The notes under the pieces are model-generated. The model worked only from the letters and a program-made list of their open reading frames with translations, was not told the DNA's origin and searched no databases. This document shows positions 7,901-13,827 of a DNA stretch of 42,296 nucleotides, in pieces; the stretch's first letter is position 1; each line of letters begins with the position of its first letter. A program made the position numbers and the translations under genes. The DNA is from Lachnospiraceae bacterium (GTDB lineage Bacteria > Bacillota > Clostridia > Lachnospirales > Lachnospiraceae), in assembly GCA_029054245.1 (NCBI GenBank), contig JAIDFQ010000009.1, forward strand, positions 1-42,296, written 5' to 3'.

Positions 7901-8077
7901 TTAGATTGTATTTTTCAATTTGTTTTTTGATAATCTGCAGATAGAATAAAAGAATAAAAAGCTGATTGCTACTCTGCAAAACACTTCTGCGACCTGCTCA
8001 CTGAAAGTGACTGACAGTACCATACGTACTGCGATAATTGCTACCATAAATGCTGCTACAATGAATGCCTTTTTCAT
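7901..8077 (-). CDS. 58-aa membrane protein in the element
   Basis: This gene is shorter than usual annotation limits, but it has an excellent AAGGAGAT ribosome site 8 bases before the ATG. The product has a basic start (MKKAF), one hydrophobic segment (IVAAFMVAIIAVRMVL) and a second (VAISFLFFYSI), and ends in a basic tail rich in Lys and Asn. It looks like a two-helix membrane miniprotein; no family is recognised. It lies downstream of, and in the same direction as, the dehydrogenase gene, separated by 173 bases that contain two dyads. An imperfect hairpin (GCAAGGGAA...TTCCCCTGC) follows its stop. It may be sporulation-related cargo or a remnant. Confidence 0.55.
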   Translation of the reverse strand: MKKAFIVAAFMVAIIAVRMVLSVTFSEQVAEVFCRVAISFLFFYSICRLSKNKLKNTI

Positions 8078-8172
8078 ATTTATTTATCTCCTTTTTCTTT
8101 GTATTACCGCGAGGTATTTTCGTTTCTGAACTTAGGATATCAAATATGAAGATTTGCATCCATGGATTTAGC

Positions 8173-8208
8173 TTACAGTTTATACACTGTAACTTACAAT
8201 TTTGTAAG
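8173..8208. repeat. Two adjacent TTACA dyads
   Basis: TTACAGT...ACTGTAA (8173-8192, imperfect centre) is directly followed by CTTACAATTTTGTAAG (8193-8208). They lie between two leftward genes of the element. They could be a regulator-binding site for the 58-aa gene or a weak terminator of the dehydrogenase. Confidence 0.4.
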
Positions 8209-8250
8209 GTTAGATGGCGTTTCTTTTGCTATGAATCTCTTTCTGCGACG

Positions 8251-9333
8251 TTACTTACTTTTTACATATTTATGCATCGGTTTTACCAGATAGTAATTTA
8301 CCGGCATTTTTTCGGTGGTGACATATCCGGGAGGTGCGTCAATCAGCATCGGGATGCGGTTGGTTAGTGTTGCACAGGTCAGTTCTACCGTCGCAGGGCG
8401 GTTTACTACTAAAGTAGTATCCGGTTCGCCTTCTAACGTCCATTCGTTCCGATCCATATCTTCTGGACCATATACATAACCAAGGCACCGAGTCTCCAAC
8501 GTAATCCCCTCCTCGGTCTTAGTAGTCACAACGGCGGACATCCCGGTGGCATTTCCCGCTTTGATTGTCATACCAAGTGTATTTGATTTCAAATCATCTT
8601 TATGAGTGATAGGAATGCATTCCTGCGTCTGGGAAATAATGTGCAGGTCAAGCTGACTACAGAGCCAGCCGTTCTGGTTCCACATATAACAAGGTTCAAT
8701 TATGCCGTCAACAATCAGTTTTTCGGTTTCCTCATAGGACAGACCATTATAATTGCCAATCTGCTTTTCAAACTCCTCAATCGAAAGCCCCGCGCCGTGT
8801 CCTTCTGCGAGTGCAATGCCATAATCTTCCACATTATAGCTGCTGCTGCCTATGATCTTTTTCAAATTATGGATAGAACCTGCCAACGTTGTGATAAGAG
8901 AACCCCAGTACATATCCGGGTAGCCGCTGCCGCAAAGCGTACAGTTGTTTGCTTTTGCCAGTTCATCCAATTCTTTGGTAATCTTATAAGATGAGTTCCA
9001 TGGATACAGGGATTCCTCACAGGTAGAAATAGCATTCACTCCGTTTTGGGCACAGGTGGCAAAAGCATTTTTCAAGTCAATCATGGTAGAGCGGGTGGCG
9101 ATTATACAGGCGTCCGGTTTCAGTTCTCCCAGGATTCTGTCAGCGTCTTTGGCATCGGAAACTTTGATGCCAACGGTGCCAGTGCCCATAATATCTCCGA
9201 TATCTCTGCCGATTACTGCCGGATTCATGTCAAATGCTGCGACCAGCTCACCGCCTTTCTCTAATACATATCGCATCAAATATACACTCATTTTTCCGCA
9301 TCCGTATTGAGCAATCCGTACTTTTCTGTCCAT
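8251..9333 (-). CDS. 2,4-diaminopentanoate dehydrogenase / dihydrodipicolinate reductase-like oxidoreductase
   Basis: A 360-residue protein with an N-terminal Rossmann fold (VRIAQYGCGKMSVYLMRY, residues about 4-21) and a DapB-type nucleotide domain (ELVAAFDMNPAVIGRDIG, KPDACIIATRS). Its C-terminal half resembles the diaminopentanoate dehydrogenase (Ord) type (CGSGYPDMYWGSL, AEGHGAGLSIEEFE). Characterised relatives are NAD(P)-dependent amine dehydrogenases of ornithine fermentation; the true substrate here is unknown. The start at 9333 follows AAGGAGGT with an 8-base gap, and the longer reading to 9429 has no ribosome site. It is an unusual metabolic cargo for a small recombinase element. A sigma-E-like promoter may precede it. 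Confidence 0.75.
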   Translation of the reverse strand: MDRKVRIAQYGCGKMSVYLMRYVLEKGGELVAAFDMNPAVIGRDIGDIMGTGTVGIKVSDAKDADRILGELKPDACIIATRSTMIDLKNAFATCAQNGVNAISTCEESLYPWNSSYKITKELDELAKANNCTLCGSGYPDMYWGSLITTLAGSIHNLKKIIGSSSYNVEDYGIALAEGHGAGLSIEEFEKQIGNYNGLSYEETEKLIVDGIIEPCYMWNQNGWLCSQLDLHIISQTQECIPITHKDDLKSNTLGMTIKAGNATGMSAVVTTKTEEGITLETRCLGYVYGPEDMDRNEWTLEGEPDTTLVVNRPATVELTCATLTNRIPMLIDAPPGYVTTEKMPVNYYLVKPMHKYVKSK

Positions 9334-9386
9334 TAAAAGTACCTCCTTTTTAAAATTAGATTCCTTCAGATTATATTTTTCAGTAA

Positions 9387-9413
9387 ATAGTATTAGCCGA
9401 TTCAAGCGGTTAT
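9387..9413 (-). promoter_or_regulatory. Weak sigma-E-like promoter for the dehydrogenase gene
   Basis: On the minus strand ATA (9411-9413), a 16-base spacer and AATACTAT (9387-9394), which agrees with CATACANT at the T, A, C and final T positions but not the first base. It lies 54 bases upstream of the start. Suggestive only. Confidence 0.35.
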
Positions 9414-9554
9414 AACCATTCAAAATCAACTGATACAGTGCAGGGCAATTGCAGATTGTAAGGAGCGGTCTGGGCTGTCCTTTTTGTGTTTGTAGAAAGA
9501 ATGTAGCAATATGAAGGACAGGTAGGATTGGGAAATATTATTTAAAAATAGTTA

Positions 9555-9581
9555 ATAATTTTAGAGTGGTTTTCATAGAAT
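9555..9581 (+). promoter_or_regulatory. sigma-E-like promoter upstream of the 69-aa gene
   Basis: ATA (9555-9557), a 16-base spacer and CATAGAAT (9574-9581). This matches the sigma-E pattern at all but one -10 position. It would start transcripts about 10 bases ahead of the GGGGAGGTG ribosome site of the small gene. Confidence 0.5.
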
Positions 9582-9618
9582 GGACAAAGACCATGAAGGC
9601 GGGGAGGTGTTTCCCACC

Positions 9619-9828
9619 ATGAAAAATTTTTCCAATGGAAAAATACGAAAGTTGAATTACATTATACATAATCCCAATTCCATAGAAGAGACAGCTAAAG
9701 CACTATTGGATGTATTGGTTCAGGCAAATGCAGGAAAAGTGGAGAGGAAGCTTCAAGAATTGTTTGACTGTAATGACGAAATGAGTGAATTGAGGGAGAA
9801 GCAGGCAGAGGTCGCTGGAATCGTATAA
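9619..9828 (+). CDS. 69-aa protein, candidate recombination directionality factor
   Basis: The chosen ATG follows GGGGAGGTG with a 9-base gap; an upstream in-frame ATG at 9580 has no ribosome site and overlaps the promoter. The product contains IRKLNYIIHNPNSIEETAKA and a helical, charged remainder (VERKLQELFD). I do not recognise a characterised family. The reasons for suspecting a directionality factor are its size, its place just upstream of a large serine recombinase, and a sigma-E-like promoter. SPbeta SprB and the C. difficile skin protein CD1234 are small proteins from comparable positions that switch the recombinase to excision. It could equally be an unrelated element protein. Confidence 0.6.
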   Translation: MKNFSNGKIRKLNYIIHNPNSIEETAKALLDVLVQANAGKVERKLQELFDCNDEMSELREKQAEVAGIV

Positions 9829-9980
9829 TTCCCGCGGCCTTGCGTCTTTATAGATTTGGGTTATAAAATGATAAAGTTTCGAGATGAAATATGAGATAAA
9901 GTCTCAAAATATTTACAAAATAAAAGAATAGAGCCGTTTGCCTTTTCAGAAGACTTATCTGGGAATTACGCACTGCTATA

Positions 9981-10067
9981 GTGAAGACGGAAGAAGTCAA
10001 AAAGCTTGTGTTTGATATGATTTGTGAGATGGATTTGAATATTGAGGATTTTCGTAAAGTCAAATAG
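9981..10067 (+). CDS. Possible 28-codon ORF or protein remnant before the recombinase
   Basis: A GTG-initiated reading gives a helical, acidic peptide (VKTEEVKKLVFDMICEMD...). The frame is open from 9924 without an ATG and no ribosome site is seen. It is most likely the end of a decayed small gene. The rest of the 9829-10170 interval is AT-rich and shows only a terminator. Confidence 0.25.
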   Translation: MKTEEVKKLVFDMICEMDLNIEDFRKVK

Positions 10068-10085
10068 TATATAGTCAAACATATG

Positions 10086-10117
10086 AAATCTCCGATTGTT
10101 TCCGGAGATTTTCTTTG
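10086..10117 (+). terminator. Terminator upstream of the recombinase gene
   Basis: AAATCTCCG (10086-10094) pairs with CGGAGATTT (10103-10111) and is followed by TCTTT. It would partly insulate the recombinase from the 69-aa gene, or attenuate read-through from its promoter. Confidence 0.7.
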
Positions 10118-10170
10118 ATAAAATAGAGATGTAACAGAGCGTTATTAATAGAACAGAAAGGTTGTGGATT

Positions 10171-11820
10171 ATGAACATCGCCGCTTACTGCCGTGTCTCC
10201 ACCGACAAAGAAGACCAATTAAATAGCTTAGAAGCTCAAAAAGCTTTCTTTTCTGAATACACGCAACGAACAGGGGACAACCTTGTGCGCCTCTATGCTG
10301 ATGAAGGCATTTCAGGCACCAAGATTAAAAACCGAAAAGAATTTCTCCGTATGATGTCCGATGCCGAACATGGGCTATTTGATATGGTAGTGGTAAAGGA
10401 TATTTCCCGCTTTGCCAGAAATACAGTGGACTTGCTTCAGAATATCCGCAAATTGAAAGCTCTTGGCATCGAAACCCAATTCCTTACTGCCAACATGACC
10501 AGCATGGGAAACAGTGAATTTGTCCTAACTATTTTTGGAGCATTGGCACAGGAAGAAAGTGCCAACACTTCCAAGCGCGTGAAATTTGGCAAAAAGATGA
10601 ACGCAGAAAAAGGGCGAGTTCCGAATATTGTGTATGGATATGACAAAACCATAGGCGACTTTTTTAATTTGGAAATCAACAAGCAGGAAGCGGAAATAAT
10701 CAGAAAGATTTACGAATGGTATCTGCAGGGGGGCTATGGTGCGGCTAAGATTGCCAATATGCTGAATGAAAGAGGGTTGAAGACAAAGCGGAACTGCAAT
10801 TGGAGCCAGAATGCCGTCTGCCGGATTTTAACCAATGAACTTTATACTGGAAAAATCATTAATGGCAAGCAGGAAGTAGAAGATTTTCTAACTGGAAAGC
10901 GGAAAGATAAAGATGAAACAGAATGGATGGTCGTAGAACGACCTGATTTGAAAATTATTGAGCCGATAGATTTTGAAAAAACGCAGAAAATTCTTCATGG
11001 CAGACATGCATCTTTTAATATGAACAGAGAGCGTCAAAGCAATAAGCATCTTTTTTCCACCCTAATACGCTGCAAAGAATGTGGCTGGTCTTTCCGTAGA
11101 ACAGTGCGTACATACAAAAATACTTATGTACGATGGGTATGCTCTGGACATAATGGAAAGGGAGCAGACAATTGCCCTAACGCAGTTACGGTTGATGAGG
11201 ATGAGCTGATTGCTGTTTTGCAGGAGTATTTTAACCATATTCTCAGTCAGAAGAAAAAGGTGGTTCAATATATAGTGGGAGAATTTCAGCGTACCTATAA
11301 GGCAAAGGATGAAAATCTGGAATATGAAAAGGAATTGAAAAGCCAATTGAACAAGTTGGCTAAGGCAAGACAGAAGTATATGGATATGTATACTGATGAT
11401 CTGATTTCAAGGCAAGAACTGAATGATAAAATTGGCGGTTCCAGAAAGGAAATAGAACGGCTGGAGAACGAATTGAAAATGGTATCTTATCATTTGACTA
11501 AGGGGGAGCAGCTTGAAAGTGTTTTAAACCATACGTTTAAGGAGATAGAGGATATTACGGATGTCCGTGAGATGACAAATACCCAACTCAAACGTATTAT
11601 TCAGAAGATTGAAGTGGATAAAGAGGGAAACGTAGAAATTTTCCTGCGATTATTCGGTGACTTGGGCTTGGAAGAGGCGGTGTTAATTGAAGATAACCAC
11701 GCTGCCAGCACAGACAATTCTGATTTGATCCAATCGGGCAAAGCATTAAAACGAAATCGCCACACGCAGACATATGAAGTTGTTGACGTAAACGATCTAA
11801 TTAATAACAACTATACATAA
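10171..11820 (+). CDS. Large serine recombinase of the spoIIID element
   Basis: A 549-residue serine integrase. The N-terminal resolvase domain has the nucleophile Ser10 in YCRVSTDKEDQ, plus DEGISGTK and VVVKDISRFARN. The recombinase domain follows (about residues 160-290, with GAAKIANMLNERG and WSQNAVCRILTNELYTGK). A zinc ribbon with Cys pairs (IRCKECGW ... WVCSGH ... DNCPN) and a long coiled coil (about 365-450) complete it. This is the SpoIVCA/SprA class that catalyses attP x attB integration and, with a directionality factor, excision. The ATG at 10171 follows AAAGG. The stop codon uses the last bases of the right attachment core, so excision changes the protein's C-terminus. Confidence 0.92.
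   Translation: MNIAAYCRVSTDKEDQLNSLEAQKAFFSEYTQRTGDNLVRLYADEGISGTKIKNRKEFLRMMSDAEHGLFDMVVVKDISRFARNTVDLLQNIRKLKALGIETQFLTANMTSMGNSEFVLTIFGALAQEESANTSKRVKFGKKMNAEKGRVPNIVYGYDKTIGDFFNLEINKQEAEIIRKIYEWYLQGGYGAAKIANMLNERGLKTKRNCNWSQNAVCRILTNELYTGKIINGKQEVEDFLTGKRKDKDETEWMVVERPDLKIIEPIDFEKTQKILHGRHASFNMNRERQSNKHLFSTLIRCKECGWSFRRTVRTYKNTYVRWVCSGHNGKGADNCPNAVTVDEDELIAVLQEYFNHILSQKKKVVQYIVGEFQRTYKAKDENLEYEKELKSQLNKLAKARQKYMDMYTDDLISRQELNDKIGGSRKEIERLENELKMVSYHLTKGEQLESVLNHTFKEIEDITDVREMTNTQLKRIIQKIEVDKEGNVEIFLRLFGDLGLEEAVLIEDNHAASTDNSDLIQSGKALKRNRHTQTYEVVDVNDLINNNYT
11814..11819 (+). repeat. attR core of the spoIIID element
   Basis: TACATA, identical to 7713-7718. It contains the end of the recombinase gene (Thr codon and first bases of the stop) and, in another frame, the resumed His38/Lys39 codons of SpoIIID. 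Confidence 0.75.
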
Positions 11821-11968
11821 GGATGTGACTGAGAGATTGATGCAAATTAACCCCTCTCTTGCTAAAGAGGCAAGAAAGGTTCTGGATGTAAACAAGCAGG
11901 AACGTCATATTCGGGGAGGAATGGCGACAAAGGAAAAATATGCGCATCAGCACAGTGCGTACGTATAA
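11816..11968 (+). CDS. spoIIID: spoIIID, 3' part (no own start)
   Basis: In the frame CAT-AAG-GAT this reads HKDVTERLMQINPSLAKEA..., followed by the conserved C-terminal SpoIIID segment ERHIRGGMATKEKY, and stops at 11966. It has no start codon or ribosome site of its own and overlaps the recombinase stop in another frame. It can be translated only after excision of the 4.1 kb element joins it to 7604-7717. The joined protein has 87 residues, close to the 93 of B. subtilis SpoIIID. All the conserved residues I can recall are intact, so this is not a decayed remnant. Confidence 0.9.
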   Translation, partial: HKDVTERLMQINPSLAKEARKVLDVNKQERHIRGGMATKEKYAHQHSAYV

Positions 11969-12123
11969 AAGCGATGGAAATAGGCAGGTTAAAAATTGTT
12001 TGGATGGTCGGAAAATTCCGGCTGTTGTGACTGCGCTCCGGCACGGATGTGTGCCAGGGCGCAAGCCTTTATTTTTGGCGGACAATGAGCCGAAGGGACA
12101 AGCCTGCATATGTAAACGAGCTG
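11969..12123. other. Intergenic region with structured GC-rich stretch
   Basis: No convincing gene. A hairpin GGCAC...GTGCC near 12042-12057 and GC-rich text with GGACAA/GACAAGCC motifs are present. It could be the spoIIID terminator area or a non-coding repeat. No purine riboswitch is recognised ahead of guaA. Confidence 0.3.
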
Positions 12124-12151
12124 TTGACTTTCTTTTTATAATAGATATAAT
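12124..12151 (+). promoter_or_regulatory. sigma-A promoter of guaA
   Basis: TTGACT (12124-12129), a 16-base spacer and a perfect TATAAT (12146-12151), 50 bases ahead of the start codon. Confidence 0.7.
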
Positions 12152-12201
12152 AAAAAGTAATTCACACAAAACGAGTAAGGACAGAAGACAGGAGTACATT
12201 T

Positions 12202-13743
12202 ATGGATAAGGAAATGGTTATTGTGCTTGACTTTGGGGGGCAATACAATCAGTTGATTGCCAGAAGGGTTAGGGAATGTCATGTATATTGTGAGGTTCAT
12301 CCCTGTACCATAAGTCTGGAGCAAATTAAAGAGATGAATCCAAAGGGAATTATTTTTACAGGAGGACCCAATAGCGTTTATGCCAAAAACTCTCCCCGGT
12401 ATTCTGCTGAGATTTTTGAATTGGGAATTCCGATTCTGGGAATTTGCTATGGCTCTCAGCTGGTTGCACATCTTTTGGGAGGCAGTGTGAAAACGGCGCC
12501 TGTCAGTGAGTATGGAAAGACGGAAGTGGAAGTGGACAAGTCTTCTGTGCTTTTTTCGGATGTGTCAGACAAAACGATTTGCTGGATGAGCCACACCGAC
12601 TATATTGAGGAAGCGCCTAAGGATTTTAAAGTGACAGCGCACACACCGGTATGTCCTGTGGCAGCAATGGAAAATGTGGACAAAAAGCTTTATGCTGTGC
12701 AATTCCATCCAGAAGTCATGCATACCCAGGAAGGTATGAAGATGCTTTCAAATTTTGTATATCAGGTATGTCAGTGCAGGGGCGATTGGCGCATGGACTC
12801 TTTTGTGGAGACGACGATTGAGCAGATCCGTGAAAAGGTTGGAGACGGCAGGGTGCTCTGTGCACTTTCCGGCGGGGTGGATTCCTCTGTGGCAGCAGTG
12901 CTTCTGGCGAAAGCAGTAGGCAAGCAGCTTACCTGCGTATTTGTGGATCACGGGCTTTTGCGTAAGAATGAAGGTGACGAGGTAGAAGCTGTTTTTGGAC
13001 CGGATGGGGCATATGATTTGAATTTTATCCGAGTCAATGCCAGAGAGCGGTTTTACGGGAGACTTGCCGGTGTTACGGAACCGGAGGCTAAGCGTAAGAT
13101 TATCGGAGAAGAATTTATCCGTGTTTTTGAAGAGGAAGCAAAGAAAATCGGAGCGGTTGACTTTCTGGTACAGGGAACCATTTACCCAGATGTGATTGAG
13201 AGCGGTCTTGGCAAAAGCGCTGTTATCAAATCGCATCACAATGTTGGTGGACTTCCGGATTATGTTGACTTTAAGGAAATCATTGAACCATTAAGACTGT
13301 TGTTTAAAGATGAGGTGCGGATGGCAGGTCTTGAGCTGGGTATTCCAGAGCATCTAGTGTACAGGCAGCCTTTCCCGGGACCAGGACTCGGTATCAGGAT
13401 TATCGGAGAGGTCACGGCGGAGAAGGTTCGTATCGTGCAGGATGCGGATGCAATCTACAGGGAAGAGATTGCAAAGGCAGGCGTGGATAAAGGGTTGGGG
13501 CAGTATTTTGCGGCACTGACCAATATGCGGAGCGTGGGTGTCATGGGGGATGAGAGAACTTATGATTATGCGATTGCGCTTAGGGCGGTGAATACGTCGG
13601 ACTTTATGACGGCGGAAGCGGCACAGATTCCTTGGGAAGTGCTTGGCACGGTGACCAGCAGGATTGTGAATGAGGTGAAAGGGGTTAACCGGGTACTGTA
13701 TGACTGCACGGGGAAACCGCCGGCGACGATTGAGTTCGAGTGA
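12202..13743 (+). CDS. guaA: GMP synthase (glutamine-hydrolysing)
   Basis: This 513-residue enzyme converts XMP, ATP and glutamine to GMP in purine synthesis. The N-terminal class I glutaminase domain shows GICYGSQ with the catalytic Cys (about residue 83), and the His/Glu pair of the triad in QFHPEV. The ATP pyrophosphatase domain has the P-loop LSGGVDSSV (about residues 219-227). The C-terminal dimerisation domain contains [13 protein letters not shown] and ends PPATIEFE. The start follows AGGAG. The gene is full length. Its last codons are repeated twice downstream, which marks it as the probable insertion target of the islands that follow. Confidence 0.97.
   Translation: MDKEMVIVLDFGGQYNQLIARRVRECHVYCEVHPCTISLEQIKEMNPKGIIFTGGPNSVYAKNSPRYSAEIFELGIPILGICYGSQLVAHLLGGSVKTAPVSEYGKTEVEVDKSSVLFSDVSDKTICWMSHTDYIEEAPKDFKVTAHTPVCPVAAMENVDKKLYAVQFHPEVMHTQEGMKMLSNFVYQVCQCRGDWRMDSFVETTIEQIREKVGDGRVLCALSGGVDSSVAAVLLAKAVGKQLTCVFVDHGLLRKNEGDEVEAVFGPDGAYDLNFIRVNARERFYGRLAGVTEPEAKRKIIGEEFIRVFEEEAKKIGAVDFLVQGTIYPDVIESGLGKSAVIKSHHNVGGLPDYVDFKEIIEPLRLLFKDEVRMAGLELGIPEHLVYRQPFPGPGLGIRIIGEVTAEKVRIVQDADAIYREEIAKAGVDKGLGQYFAALTNMRSVGVMGDERTYDYAIALRAVNTSDFMTAEAAQIPWEVLGTVTSRIVNEVKGVNRVLYDCTGKPPATIEFE
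13732..13743 (+). repeat. guaA 3'-end attachment-site copy 1 (left)
   Basis: GAGTTCGAGTGA encodes the final EFE-stop of guaA. The same codons with a different stop or third base occur at 36893 and 37833. Genomic islands are known to insert at the 3' end of guaA in many bacteria. Confidence 0.5.
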
Positions 13744-13749
13744 GAAGTA

Positions 13750-13794
13750 AAATCCTCGCAAGTCTTGAGAAATCAAGGCTTGCGGGGATTTTTT
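13750..13794 (+). terminator. guaA terminator
   Basis: A long stem with AATCCTCGCAAGTCTTGA on one side and TCAAGGCTTGCGGGGATT on the other, ending in TTTTTT. Confidence 0.9.
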
Positions 13795-13804
13795 AGGTGG
13801 CGGT

Positions 13805-13822
13805 GGGTACGATTTGGGTACA
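13805..13822 (+). repeat. Paired GGGTAC repeats at the left end of island A
   Basis: GGGTAC, five bases (GATTT), GGGTACA. The same arrangement (GGGTACA, ATTT, GGGTACA) recurs at the right end near 36773. Such 11-bp spaced repeats are plausible integrase arm sites. Confidence 0.5.
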
Positions 13823-13827
13823 AAAAA

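Larger units (their letters stand above)
7713..11819 (+). mobile_element. spoIIID-intervening ('skin'-like) serine-recombinase element
   Basis: The repeat TACATA occurs at 7713-7718 inside spoIIID codons 37-39 and at 11814-11819 where the gene resumes. Recombination between them removes 4,101 bases and restores STVH-KDVTERL in frame, with no extra or missing codons. Inside are a large serine recombinase reading into the right junction, a 69-codon gene with a sigma-E-like promoter, a dehydrogenase, a 58-aa membrane protein and two terminators. The layout matches developmentally excised elements such as skin in sigK. I do not know of a described one in spoIIID. Whether excision occurs during sporulation is inference. 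Confidence 0.85.

Noticed and set aside
11969-12201. Possible purine riboswitch ahead of guaA
   Set aside because: The promoter leaves only about 40 bases of leader and no aptamer core is visible.
11940-12209. Forward open frame between spoIIID and guaA
   Set aside because: It starts inside the spoIIID 3' part, has no ribosome site and runs through the guaA promoter; it resembles no protein I know.
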